Of a stretch of DNA of 64,000 bases, positions 1 through 10,406 are shown in pieces. Source of the DNA: Girardinichthys multiradiatus (taxonomy: Eukaryota; Chordata; Actinopteri; Cyprinodontiformes; Goodeidae); the NCBI RefSeq assembly GCF_021462225.1, contig NC_061804.1, positions 9,785,740 through 9,849,739 of the forward strand, in the 5' to 3' direction. The notes under the pieces were generated by a model that saw only the letters and a program-made list of their open reading frames with translations, made no database searches and had not been told where the DNA came from. A program made the translations under genes and the position numbers. Position 1 is the first letter of the stretch. The number at the start of each line of letters is the position of its first letter.

Positions 1-1075
1 GCTCAATACTTTAGTCATGGTCATTGTGACCTACTGATTCTGTTTCTCAGCCTTGGAGATGCCAATAATAGCCACGCTGGTCTGTAGTCGCATTCTCCCG
101 TCGCTGTCAGCATGCAGCTGGCTCTCGTCACTCCTAGTCAACCTCCAGTTTTTTCCCTAATCTGCTCAGTTTTAAACTTTACACAGTATTACACATTTCA
201 TTCTTCAGCTTTCAGCATTCACTTTAAAACACAGTTACAAAACCATCACTTCATTCTTTTTATTCATGCTTTACAAATGATTAATGTTATATTTCTTTCA
301 TATATAGCTGACTGAGAATGTCAAACCTTAATGTTTTTCCTCTAATTCTCAGTTCTTAACCACATTTCAATCATACATCTTTTAACTTGTTAATCAAAGA
401 CTACTAATTTTATTCAATACATGTGAAAGAATATAAAATCATCATACATCATTTCTTTGGATATACTTGTTTATATTTTTGCAAAAGATAAGACAGATAA
501 TATGTGGCAGATAAAATGTGGCTCCACACAGGCCTCTCTAGTCTCTCAGCTCCAGAATATGAGAACATGCTTGTTTCACTCCTCACTGCTTCAACTGAGT
601 GTTTTAATAATTATTACATGGATTATTTATTGTAGCTTTTATGGAGTTAACTGTGAGCAGGTACTAAATGTTGCATGGATTACATGGAAAGATCTCACCT
701 TGTTTTGACATACCTTAATACTTACCCCTGCCTCCTACCCTCACAGATGCTGGCTTTGATTACCATCTGGAGGATCTATCTCGTATACAGCATGGGGCAC
801 GTAGCACACCTTAGATCCAAAAACAATCCCACACTTCAAGCAAAACAGTTTTCTCCACTTCACTTAACCCTAAATTTACCCGAGCTTTGATGGAATGAAC
901 CCAATACATTTAGCACCAAAACCTTTAGTTCTTACTGCAAGTCTTTTAGATTGAATGAGTACGCTGCTGTGAAAAACATTTCTGTTTCTGCTGTTTCAAA
1001 CTAATGTTGATATCAGACAAAGATAACCTGAGTAAATGACCAATAAACCCCCCAGTGGGAACAACTGAGATCCAG
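1..1075. other. No gene or repeat recognised
   Basis: AT-rich sequence with only short chance reading frames. I see no splice-flanked coding block, no transposase or reverse transcriptase motif and no simple repeat. Confidence 0.5.
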
Positions 1076-2440
1076 AGTTTTATATAACTGGCAATGAGTC
1101 TTTCACATCCCTGTGGAGAAATTTTGGCCCACTGCTTTGCAAAATTGTGGTAATTCAGCCACATTGGAGGGTTTCCAGCAGGAACAGATTTTTTGAGATC
1201 ATTTCACCAGATTAAAGTTGGAACATTGACTGGGCTATGGGTCGGCAACACTTTCAGGGCAAAGAGGCATTTTAAGGCTTCTAGGAAATACATTTCTCTA
1301 GATCGGTAGGAGCCTTCGGAAAAGGATCAAGCTTTATATATAATAAATGTAAAAAAATATGTTTTACAGTTAAATCAAAGAACCAGAGTTGTATTTTTAC
1401 TTTGGGGTTTTAGATAAATGAAAATTAAACTTTTACAACAAGCAGATCCACCAAACCTCTGCAAAGCACCTGCCTCAAGCTTTTAAAACTGATGTTAAGA
1501 TCTTGCTGTTACATAAAACTTGTTTTATTGATGTAGTTTCTGTTGTTTGTTCACTTAAATCCAAGATCCTATTTGTGTTTTAGTTTAACATCAAAATCCC
1601 AATCAATTGATTTGATTGAAACAAAATAAACTCATGCATTTAATTGAATGGTAAATTCCACGTTTATAGAGCAAAGGAAGAAAAGCATGTAGTTCTTGTT
1701 TCATTCGTCTCATTTTGTTATTTCTATGCGGATATTGAACTGACATTTGAACCATAATGAAAAACTGCTAGAAGTCTGTTTTTATTAAATTTATATTTTA
1801 AAAGCCTCCTCAGTTCTATTCTTCCTCTGTAGGGGGCCCAAAGAACCACATGTGGCTCCGGAGCCACTGGTTGCAGGCCCCTGGACGAGGCCATTCTAAA
1901 ACCTTCATTCATGTTTTTAGCCATTCAGATATGGACTTGCTGGTGTGCTTTGGAACATTGTTCTGCTGCATAACCCAACTGAGCCCAAACTGAGCCCAAA
2001 CTGATGGCTGGATATTCTTTTTCAGGATTTACTGCTAGAGAGCAGGATTCATGGTTCCATCCAGTACAGCCAGAACACCTTCCAAAAAGGTCCATTTTTA
2101 TCCAGTTTTTCCACAGAATATTGTCCCAAAAGTCTTGGGGATCATCAAGATGTTTTTGGTAAATGTGAGGCAGGCCATTGTGTTCTTTTGGATCAGCAGT
2201 GGTTCGGGCCTCAGACCTCTCCCGTGGAGGCCATTTTTGCCCAGTCTCTCCCTTCCCTATTGCTGAATCATGAACCCTGATCTTGACTGAAGCAAGTGAA
2301 GCCTGCAGAGCTTTAGATGTTCTTCTGGGTTCTTATGTGACCTCCTGGATGAGTTGTTGATGTACTTTTGAAGTAATTTTGGTAGACTGACCATTCCTGG
2401 GAAGGTTTACCACTGATCTGATTAGGAACACCTTAACATG
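1076..2440 (-). mobile_element. Tc1/mariner remnant, split by a MITE
   Basis: Decayed Tc1 transposase read on the minus strand. The C-terminal end lies at 1080-1165, where the translation contains WAKISPQGCERL, close to the usual end of fish Tc1 transposases. The N-terminal half lies at about 2090-2430 and includes a block resembling the LIQEVT...SLASVKI region and the GQKWP motif. The middle of the catalytic domain is largely deleted near 2060-2090. Positions 1236-1883 belong to a later insertion. No intact reading frame remains, so the element is dead. Assignment to Tc1 rests on colinear motifs on both sides of the insertion. Confidence 0.8.
1236..1883. mobile_element. hAT-type MITE nested in the Tc1 remnant
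   Basis: A 648-bp non-coding insertion. The left end reads TATGGGTCGGCAAC and the right end, on the opposite strand, CAGGGGCCTGCAACC, giving imperfect terminal inverted repeats of the CAGGGGTCGGCAAC kind seen in hAT-derived MITEs. The flanking octamers GACTGGGC (1228-1235) and GACGAGGC (1884-1891) match at 6 of 8 positions, as expected for an aged 8-bp hAT target duplication. The interrupted Tc1 sequence resumes exactly after the second octamer. Confidence 0.75.
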
Positions 2441-3839
2441 AAACATTTTAGGTGACAAAAACCAAACAAAAAAATCTTTAAGGGGAAAAATATTTTTTCA
2501 CAGCATAATTGATATAAAATTAAAAAGTTGTTGGACTTTAAATGAAAGAGTTCTCTAAATCTGGCCCGCTAACTTGAGAGGAATGCTTCAGGATCCTTCC
2601 TACTCCTGTTATACGCCTATATTTAGTATTTTTTTCTGTTGACTGTTTGGGAACCGCAGGTGCATTGACGTAAATGCTTCAACAAAATAACAGATTCAAA
2701 AGGAAAAAAATGTTTTGCTCATGCAGCGTTACATATCAAATTTCTCCCCTCCTCGTTAGTAAATTAGTCCCATGACAGCAACTCCTTCACCTCCCGAAAT
2801 ACGAACTCTGAGACAGATTAAACATGCATATTTAATGGGACAGGAGAATGATTACAGCCTCTTGTTAAATGAAAGCGTGAACAGTGAGGAAATCCAAGAG
2901 TGAGAGCTTCATGGCCTGCAGAGCTTGAAGGGAAAAAAGAGAATTCATTTTTATTTCAGCACGGCTCTTTGGGAGTAACCCTGGCAGAACTTCCCCCACT
3001 CTGCAGGGCTGATCACACATGAGCTGGTGCTGTGGGTTTCTATAACAACCACAAAAAGCAGACAGTGTAGTAGACTGGCTTGGCATGAGCCTTTACAACC
3101 ACTTGAACCATCAAACAGCATTTTGGAGGAGGCCGTGCACTGCCAAGTGGATTCAGAACCTCAAAGCATTTCTTTGTCAGACTGCAGTCAGAACTTCAAA
3201 ATTCAGCCAGTGCACAACTTAGAAATTATTACACTTATAGAATCCTTTATGAATGTGTTGAACATAGATAACTGGTTCTACACAACACATTAATTATGTT
3301 TAATTCATAAAATAGATAATTAGTCTAATCATTACTGCCCATTTAACAGAATCAGAGGTGGAGATTCTCATATTAATATCACATATATCATGTATTTCCT
3401 GTTTATGTTGAATATTGTTTGAATTGGATATTTGGTTTGTAGCAAAATATTAAAGGAAAAACCTTTTCTAAGACAAAACCCCAACAGACCTGTTTAAATT
3501 TTTATCTGTCCTACATTTCTTTCCAGTCAACTGGTTTTAGGAGAACAAAATGAAAAGAATTGAACTCTTCTGTAAATAAAACCTCTGCTGTAAATAAAAA
3601 TATGTATAAAACTACCGTCACACTGAATAAAGGAAAATATCTACATCCAAACTCTTAAAAGAGCTGCACAACTAGAACAAAGCTGGAACCTCATGAAAAT
3701 TCAAAACTATACACCTAAAAGTTGTTAAATACTAACAAAAAGACATTAATAATGTGCATCAACAAATCATTGTATAATTATTAGAATTGATTATCGTTTC
3801 TAGATTTTGTATCATTGCAATACTACTTGCAATTCTTTT
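2441..3839. other. No gene recognised
   Basis: AT-rich sequence. The small open frames around 2865-3293 lie opposite one another, have no recognisable domain and no convincing splice sites. Nothing else is supported. Confidence 0.45.
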
Positions 3840-4090
3840 CATTTTCAGCCATTCTGCTGTAGATTTTCTGATATGTTTGGGATCTTTGTCCTGTTGATGA
3901 TCCAGTTTGGACCAATCTTTAGCTCTCAGACAGATGGACTCACATTTGACATGATGCCCAGGTCCAGTTGCTGCAAAACAAGCCCAACATCATTAGAACC
4001 CCACCACCGTGCCTGACAGTTGGTATGTGATGTTAGTGCTGATATGTGGTTTACTGTTTCCCACAAAACTGAGGTGTGATTATTGCCTAG
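3840..4090 (-). mobile_element. Tc1/mariner remnant (central part)
   Basis: Minus-strand fragment of a second Tc1 family. It contains blocks such as CAGACAGATGG, CCAGGTCCAGTTGCTGC and TGCCTGACAGTTGGTATG, which are the complement of the GGG-M-WGC region and upstream sequence of a common fish Tc1 transposase. Both ends of the element are missing. Confidence 0.6.
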
Positions 4091-4380
4091 CAGTCATAAT
4101 AAATACAACAACTCAAGATGTGTTATTTGATCTATTTTATTCCCTCTTCGTGTGATGTGCAGAAAGTCTTCTACTGTTTTCTATTTTTATTCAGAATGTT
4201 TACAGAATAAAGACCTTGGAGGTCTGATAAGCCTCTCTGCCACCTACTCTTGTTTTTATTGTTGTAATTGGATTGAATAATTAAAGTTAAACATACATAT
4301 AGGCTTTTTTAACAGTCCCTTTGGTACCTCCTCCTCCTACCTCCTCTGGTAAACGGCATGGTCACACACTGCTGTGGGAA

Positions 4381-4728
4381 GACAGCCAGCATTTGTTGCA
4401 AGTCAGTGTGGTTGTATTGGTTACGCAGTTATGAAGAGTAAAAATGTTCAGCAGAGTTGAGGTCAGGACTGCAGGCCTGCTGTTTTATCTGCTGCACTCC
4501 CATATTCTGAAAGTAGTCTCTGATAAACTTCCTGCTCTGCAGAGCAATTGTTGAGATCTTGTAGAATAGAGTTTGATCCCTAAGAACTGAGATATATGAT
4601 TTCCACTGTTTGCAGAATCTTTTTTTGATATCTCTCTGCACTGAAATTGCCTCCAATGATGACAAGCTTTGTTTTTCCAGTGAGGTAGATGCTGCCCCAC
4701 ATCAGTTTGGCCCTGGCAGAGAGGAATT
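4381..4728 (-). mobile_element. Tc1/mariner-like transposase remnant
   Basis: On the minus strand, broken frames give MWGSIYLTGKTKLVIIGGNF, then ...ILQTVEIIYLSS, a disrupted middle, and CSPDLNSAEHF. These correspond to the WG...F-xGxN and SPDLNPIE blocks of Tc1/mariner catalytic domains. Frame changes and a missing catalytic glutamate context show it is a pseudogene. The family is not one I can name, and it differs from the neighbouring Tc1 fragments. Confidence 0.55.
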
Positions 4729-4730
4729 AA

Positions 4731-4758
4731 TTGATTGATTGATTGATTGATTGATTGA
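4731..4758. repeat. (TTGA)n microsatellite
   Basis: Seven tandem copies of a tetranucleotide at the edge of the preceding transposase remnant. Confidence 0.9.
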
Positions 4759-4819
4759 CTTATGGTCTTCAAACTTTTCCACATCACTGAAACTCAGAAA
4801 TTACCTGATTCTGCAGATA

Positions 4820-5007
4820 CAGTGCCCTTTGAACTTTTCAACCTCTTGCAACATTTCAGGCTTCAAACATAAAGATATAAAATTCTAATTTTTTGTGAAG
4901 AATCAACAACAAGTGGGACACAATCGTGAAGTGGAATGAAATTTATTGGATGTGTCAAACTTTTTTAACAAATAACAAACTGAAAAGTGTGGCGTGCAAT
5001 ATTATTT
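4820..5007 (+). mobile_element. Tc1 terminal fragment (one end only)
   Basis: Begins CAGTGCCCTTTGAAC and runs through a block containing GAAGAATCAACAACAAGTGGG and a stretch ending GGCGTGCAATATTATT. This matches my recollection of the outer 190 bp of a Tc1 family whose ends surround a DD34E transposase. No transposase follows; the sequence changes abruptly to a LINE at about 5008. It may be a solo end left by deletion or by the LINE insertion. Confidence 0.6.
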
Positions 5008-5830
5008 CCTTCTTTCACCTCCGGAACATTGCCAAAATTAGAAATATCTTATCCAGGAGTGACGCTGAAAAACTAGTCCATGCATTTGTTACTTCAAGGC
5101 TGGACTATTGTAATTCTTTACTATCAGGATGTCCACAAAATGCAGTTAAAAGCCTTCAGCTTATTCAGCTCCCAGTTTTAGTCCATGAGGCAGACACCCT
5201 GTCTACTTTTAAGGCTAGGCTTAAAACTTTCCTTTTTGATAAAGCTTATAGTTAGAGTGGCTTAGGTTATCCTGAGCTTTCTCTGTAGTTATGCTGCTAT
5301 AGGTTTAGGCTGCTGGAGGACATAATGACCACTTTCACTCTCTCTGCTACATTCTCATACTACTCTCCAATTTTGCATTATTTTAACTTTATGTTCTCTC
5401 TCTTTCTCTCTTTTCTCTTCCTAGAAGCTACACTTGGCCTGACTCTGTGTCTTACTGTGACACCTTTCTGGAGAGGGGCATCGTCCAAGCTTCTTCTCAC
5501 ACTGAGCCTGGTTCTGCTGGAGGTTTCTTCCTGTTAAAAGGGAGTTTTCCTCTCCACTGTCGCTACATGCATGCTCAGTATGAGGGATTGCTGCAAAGTC
5601 AACGCCAGTGATTGTCCACTGTCTCTACATGCTCATCCAGGAGGAGGGAATGCTGCAAGTCACTGACTGGATGCAATCTGCTGGGTTTCCTTAGTTAGAA
5701 AAACTTTTTATCTAATTTGAATAAATAACTGACTCTGACTGCACTGTTCAATGGATTATTTGGAATGTATGTACCTGACTTTGTGAAGTGCCTTGAGACA
5801 ACATGTTTTGTGAATTGGCGCTATATAAAT
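5008..5830 (+). mobile_element. CR1/L2-group LINE, 5'-truncated
   Basis: The 5' part encodes the reverse transcriptase C-terminus: HLRNIAKIRNILSRSDAEK followed by FVTSRLDYCNSLLSG, a hallmark of CR1/L2 elements in fish. An internal deletion then joins LQLIQ directly to a segment resembling the last residues of the protein (ADTLSTFKARLKTFLF), skipping roughly 100 residues. The 3' untranslated region follows (5255-5830) and ends in GGCGCTATATAAAT, the conserved 3' tail of L2-clade LINEs that is recognised in target-primed reverse transcription. The insertion runs into a CA/TA microsatellite. Confidence 0.8.
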
Positions 5831-5831
5831 A

Positions 5832-5890
<59 letters not shown>

Positions 5891-5903
5891 CGTGCGTGCG
5901 TGT
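5831..5903. repeat. Compound (CA)n(TA)n(TG)n microsatellite
   Basis: CA run, then TA run, then TG/CGTG run, directly after the LINE tail. The CA and TG flanks make it nearly self-complementary. Confidence 0.95.
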
Positions 5904-6051
5904 TAATTGTTACTCTCGTGTTAATTGTTACTCTCATCTGTGGCCCCCTCGAGATCTCCCTCTCTCTCAGCAAAGTCCAAACTCAAACTAATTAAAATGT
6001 ATCAATATTTTACTTTACTGAAGGCAGAAATTAGAATCACTTGACAATGTA

Positions 6052-6099
<48 letters not shown>
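6052..6099. repeat. (TA)n microsatellite
   Basis: About 24 TA dinucleotides, self-complementary. Confidence 0.95.
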
Positions 6100-6101
<2 letters not shown>

Positions 6102-6663
6102 CAATTGTTAAAGAACTGCCATGTACGAAACAATGATAAACCATTTTCTGATGCATAACTTTTCATCTTCAGTCTCCGTCTTTTCTTTTGAACAAAGAAG
6201 TTATTGTTCTCTGCATTGTGGTCAAGTTTTGATTACATTTAAATTGAACATTTGACAGTTCGGTTGTTTTCTCCGTTTTTATTTTAAAGTTTGTAGATGG
6301 TACGTGATTTATTGTTCGTCCTGTCCTAATGCAAGCTGCGGTAAAATCTCCCAGTCCATTAAATCGAACGCACCGATCTCGAAAAACCTCGAGCTCCGAG
6401 GGGAGAGAAGCAAAGAGCATTGAGGCTCCATCATAGCAGAACAGTTCAGAAACAATTTGGAATGAGGAGAAAAAGCTATATTTATGAACAGATTAAGTCG
6501 TGGTTTAGACTGTCTATTGGTAGTGGATCTGATCTTCTTTGTGTGCTCGTGAGTTTTTGCAGTCATAACTGGTTCTGGATGACGGCTTCATAACAGACAA
6601 CCGTTCTTCTCTCTTCCTGGCGCAGAGTCTTTTAGTGGTACGCAGTACTGGACTGTACCGGCT
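6100..6663 (-). other. Probable 3' flank of the hAT element
   Basis: No recognisable gene. If the palindromic element at 6669-8275 is removed, this sequence lies immediately downstream of the minus-strand hAT transposase frame, and an in-frame stop (TAA) follows within about a dozen codons. It may thus be the 3' untranslated part of that element, but I do not see the expected second hAT terminus. Confidence 0.35.
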
Positions 6664-6702
6664 CACGTTTATGGAAGCAAATCGTTACCATATTTCAAAT
6701 GG

Positions 6703-6726
6703 AAAAGCATTTTCAGAAATGCTTTT
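6703..6726. repeat. Subterminal hairpin, left arm
   Basis: AAAAGCATTT, loop TCAG, AAATGCTTTT: a perfect 10-bp stem. A near copy occurs at 6938-6961 and an inverted, longer version (14-bp stem) at 8215-8246, so the hairpin is a conserved feature of the element's ends. Confidence 0.85.
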
Positions 6727-7178
6727 TCATTTTAAGAATGTGGCTGCATTGTTTGACTCATAAATGAAATTAGTTATCAATCATCCTATTTGCATTTTAA
6801 TTTTCTTCTTCAAGACTGCTCATTCTTTCACTTAATTAAAATGAAAAAGAAAAATACTTTTGAGATTTATTTTTCAAAATATGCCCCAGCAAATAGATAC
6901 CAAAATTCAATTTGAAATGTAAAATTTGAAAATGAAAAAGCATTTCCAGAAATGCTTTTTCATTTTAAGAATGTGGCTGCGTTATTTGACCCATAAATAA
7001 AATTAGTAATCAATCATCCTATTTGCATTTGCATTTTCTTCTTCATGACTGCACATTTTATGCCATAATCAAAAAGAAAACAAAGCAGACATTGCTTTTT
7101 CGTTTTCATGGTCTGCCCGCAAAGTACTGCCCAGAACTCAAAAACAAAAAAGCATTCCGAGCTGCGGGCGCAGCAGAG

Positions 7179-7186
7179 TGACGTCA
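7179..7186. promoter_or_regulatory. cAMP-response element motif, left arm
   Basis: Perfect palindromic TGACGTCA in a locally CpG-richer block of the left arm. Known as the CREB/ATF binding site; function here is inferred only from the motif. Confidence 0.55.
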
Positions 7187-7216
7187 GCAGCCGCTCTTCC
7201 TCAGCTCCCTGCTGAC
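7183..7216. repeat. Inverted repeat beside the CRE
   Basis: GTCAGCAG at 7183-7190 pairs with CTGCTGAC at 7209-7216 around an 18-nt loop. The same arrangement is present in mirror image in the right arm (about 7961-7995). Confidence 0.6.
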
Positions 7217-7353
7217 CGAGCTACCCATCTTGTTCGGTAGGGGGCGCTGTGCACGTCTGCAGTGCATTACATTGCAAACGTGCCGAGAAATTGATTGAAT
7301 TGCAGCAGGACCGAGCTCAATTTGTGGCAGTGACAGGCAGAACTGGTAGTTCC

Positions 7354-7391
7354 GGTGGCAGGCTGTGGCAGTTCCGCCACAGCCTGCCACC
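7354..7391. repeat. Perfect 16-bp hairpin in the spacer
   Basis: GGTGGCAGGCTGTGGC, loop AGTTCC, then its exact complement. The flanks repeat short GCCACC and GGAACT units, so the area is a cluster of small inverted and direct repeats. It lies at the inner edge of the left arm. Confidence 0.9.
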
Positions 7392-7991
7392 GAAACTGCC
7401 ACCGGAACTGCCACATCCTGCCGCAGGGTGGCACGGGATTCCGCGAGGATGCCAGAAGGTGCCAGACCGGCCGTAAAAACTTGCCAATGCGGTTGCCGCT
7501 GTTTTTGTGGAAGCTGATGCTGATTATCGGCAAATGGGTTGTCATTATTGTTATAGCCTGTTACCTTTAAATAATGATTTCATTATTGATTATTATTTAA
7601 TAAACAGCTTTAGAACCATAACATAAGGTGATTGTATTTACTTGACATGGAAAATAAATAGCACTATGTCTATGTGTGACGTGTTGAAAGGATGACGAAG
7701 ATTTATTGCACAAACAGCCGGTTTATTATAGAGCACGAGCGGCTATTCTGAATCGTCACTCACAGAAAATTATAAATAAATGCTTAAAAACACGCTGGAT
7801 GTCCCAGGCCATAAGGCTGCCACTGGAACTAACAGTTCTTCCTGCCACTGCCACAAATTGAGCTCGGCCCTGCTGCAATTCAATCAATTTCGCGGCACGT
7901 TTGCAATGTAATGCAATGCAGACGTGCACAGCGCCTCCCACCGAACAAGATGGGTAGCTCGGTCAGCAGGGAGCTGAGGAAGGGCGGCTGC

Positions 7992-7999
7992 TGACGTCA
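7992..7999. promoter_or_regulatory. cAMP-response element motif, right arm
   Basis: TGACGTCA, the inverted counterpart of the site at 7179-7186, retained without change. Confidence 0.55.
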
Positions 8000-8280
8000 C
8001 TCTTCTGCGCCCGCAGCTCGGAATGCTTTTTCGTTTTCGAGTTCTGGGCAGTACTTTGCGGGCAGACCACGAAAACGAAAAAGCAATGTCTGCTTTATTT
8101 TCTTTTTGATTATGGCATAAAATGTGCAGTCGTGAAGAAGAAAATGCAAATGCAAATAGGATTATTGATTACTAATTTCATTTATGAGTCAAACAATGCA
8201 GCCACATTCTTAAAATGAAAAAGCATTTCTGAAAATGCTTTTTCATTTGAAATACGGTAACGATTTGCTTCCATACACGT

Positions 8281-10250
8281 TCAGCCCTGGATATGAGTGA
8301 ATAAATGTCTGGCTCCGAACCAGATAGATTTAGTCTCATGTTGTAGTCCACATTAATCTGGTTGCGCTGCTTTGTTTTCAGGCCAACAAGTGTAGAAAAT
8401 CCCACTTCACAATTGTAGGCATCAAGAATTTCAGAGCCGTCAGCCAGCAGAGGACTCTCAGGTTGAATGTGGAGATAAAAGTCTGGTAAAACCTTCTCCC
8501 TGAAAGTTGTATTCAGTGTCCCATCTGATGAAATGTCCACAAGGCTGTCTACCGGTCTTGGTGAAAGCTTAGAACTGACTTGCTCAATATACATTTTATT
8601 CCCAAAAGGATTTCGAATCCACTCAAAGCTTGCGTCTAAATCTGGGAAATATATTTCCAGCTGTGAGTGTAAGTCTTGTAGCAAATGTTGCTTTAAGGAT
8701 GCAACTGTGCTCCCATCCATGTCCTCTCCAGCAGCAAGGATAAAGTCTGAGTGCTGGAAAACTGTCAAATTCTCTGCGATCAAGACGGCTGCACCACATT
8801 TCCATCTTGAGGCTTGTGGCTTTAATTTTGTCCAGGACATTGAATATAGTGACAGCCTTCCCTTGAAGAGCCACATTCAATGTGTTGAGAGTGCTGAAAA
8901 TATCAGCTAAGTAACCCCCTGGAAATCATGCACCTTGTCATACAGTTCGTCATTATGGTCCAGGAAGAGTTTTACCTCATCTTGAAGTACAAAAAGATGG
9001 GTGAGAACTTTTCCGCGTGATAACCAGCAAACTTCTGTGTGAAGGAGTTGTTTTTTTGTGTTTGCTTCCCATTTCTTCACACATTGCTTGAAAAAGACAT
9101 GTGTTCAACAGCTTTCCTTTAATCTTGTTAACTATTTTCACAGACTCCACCAGAACAGATTTTAGGCACCGCGGTATTTTGTTTACAGCCAGTTGTTCTC
9201 TGTGGATGGAACAGTGTTTTGCAACTGCAGATGGTGCAACTGCACGAATACACGCTCCCAATCCTTCTTGTTTTCCAATCATGGCAGTTGCTCCGTCAGT
9301 GCAAATGTCGACACATCTTGGCCAGTCTAGATTGTTTTTCGCAAAAAACTAACTAAAACAGGAGAAAATTGCTTCTCCTGTGGTGTTAGTTGGCAGGGAA
9401 TGACAGAAGAGAAAGTCATCATGCACTTCACCAGCATGAATGTATCTTACATAGCTCAGCAGATTTGCCTTATTCCCTATGTCGGTAGATTCATCTAACT
9501 GTAGTGCCAATTGGCTTTGGCGTAAGCGTGTCACCAATGTTCCTGGGTGAGAACTTTTCTGCGTGATAACCACCAACACTTTCATCTATGGATTTTATGC
9601 GTCGTCAAATGGTGTCATAGGAGAGAGGAATTCTGTCAATTTCATTGCTAGCTTTTTTACCAAGCATTTCGTTAGCCATCACTTTTGCAGTTGGTTTAAT
9701 TAAAATCTCACCTATTGAATGAGGCTTTCCTCCTTTGGCGATCAAGAGGGATACCTCAGATGAAGCCTCTGTAGCTTTTGCGTTTTCCCCCAGTGCAAAA
9801 AACTCGGACGTCCCTTTCATCATAGGTTTTTTAGTTCGAGTTTTCTTTCAAAAATCCGATAGGTTTCCCCAAATACTTTTTATGTTTAGTTTCCAAGTGT
9901 CGCTTTAACTTTGCAGGTTTCAAAGCCTCATTAGCTAACATTTTATGACACAGAACACAATGTGGTTTTGGATCATCCTCATGGCCAGTCCAAAAAAATC
10001 CAAATTGCATGTAATCATCGTGGTATTCTCTCCTTACCTTGGCAGTGGATTTTCCTCACTCATGTCGAATTTGCACTGGGGTAGTTTTTGAAGACGTTGC
10101 TGAAGTTAAACCGTGGTCCTCCTGGGACTCAATAGCAATGCTTGAAAGGATACTGCTAGCATTAGCTTCCAGATTTTGCATTTTCCCTGTTGTGTCGAAT
10201 GTTTCTTCCCTTTTTCTTTTGAGCGACCCAGTCCTAAGCCACTTATCCAT
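8281..10250 (-). pseudogene. hAT transposase, ZBED5-like, degenerate
   Basis: Decayed gene for a hAT-superfamily transposase of the ZBED5-like group, which cuts and rejoins DNA in the nucleus. Reading from 10250 downwards: a start MDKWLRTGSLKRKRE; a BED-type zinc finger at about 9960-9880 with CxxC (CVLC) and HxxxxH (HLETKH); an EVSLLIAKGGKPHSIGE block; the LQLDESTDIGNKANLLSYVR motif around the first catalytic aspartate (about 9510-9430); CTDGATAMIGKQEG with the second aspartate (about 9310-9270); HCSIHREQLA; and a C-terminal part (8876-8290) ending in PDIYSLISRAE. At least five frame changes or stops separate these blocks (for example near 10056, 9830, 9550, 9350, 9030 and 8915), so no transposase can be made. 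The frame is cut by the palindromic element just before its likely stop. ZBED5 itself is a domesticated host gene; this copy looks like the mobile relative, not the host gene. Confidence 0.85.
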
Positions 10251-10396
10251 TATTATTTTTAAACAAAATCCCTTGGTGGGCTAACTGCACAGGTTGCATT
10301 TTCTTGAGTTCATGGCAAAAAAACAGCAGTACCTTGGGCACCAGTAGGGTACGCTCGTGGACCACCAGTGGTCCGGGGGACCACAGTTTGAGAAAG
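10251..10396 (-). mobile_element. 5' terminus of the hAT element
   Basis: On the minus strand it begins CATTCTTTCTCAAACTGTGGT and continues with GGACCACTGGTGGTCC, an internal palindrome. This resembles the CAGTGGTTCTCAAACTGTGG start known for fish hAT elements, and it lies directly upstream of the transposase start. CTCTAGAA just outside (10399-10406) could be one half of an 8-bp target duplication. Confidence 0.6.
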
Positions 10397-10406
10397 AATG
10401 CTCTAG

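Larger units (their letters stand above)
6669..8275. mobile_element. Palindromic (foldback) element, 1.6 kb
   Basis: A 1,607-bp insertion whose two halves are long inverted repeats. The termini read TATGGAAGCAAATCGTTACC on the left and the same sequence, inverted, on the right. The arms (about 6937-7361 and 7815-8243) match over some 430 bp at roughly 94 percent by eye; the outermost 130 bp also pair. CACGT stands on both sides (6664-6668 and 8276-8280), consistent with a 5-bp target duplication, although ACGT is itself palindromic and could belong to the ends. The left side carries an extra diverged copy of the subterminal block (6702-6845 versus 6937-7080). The spacer, 7362-7814, shows no coding potential. 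It sits inside the hAT transposase frame. The element must be moved by proteins supplied elsewhere; its superfamily is not clear. Confidence 0.8.

Noticed and set aside
8533..8910. 125-codon plus-strand frame
   Set aside because: Antisense shadow of the hAT transposase remnant.
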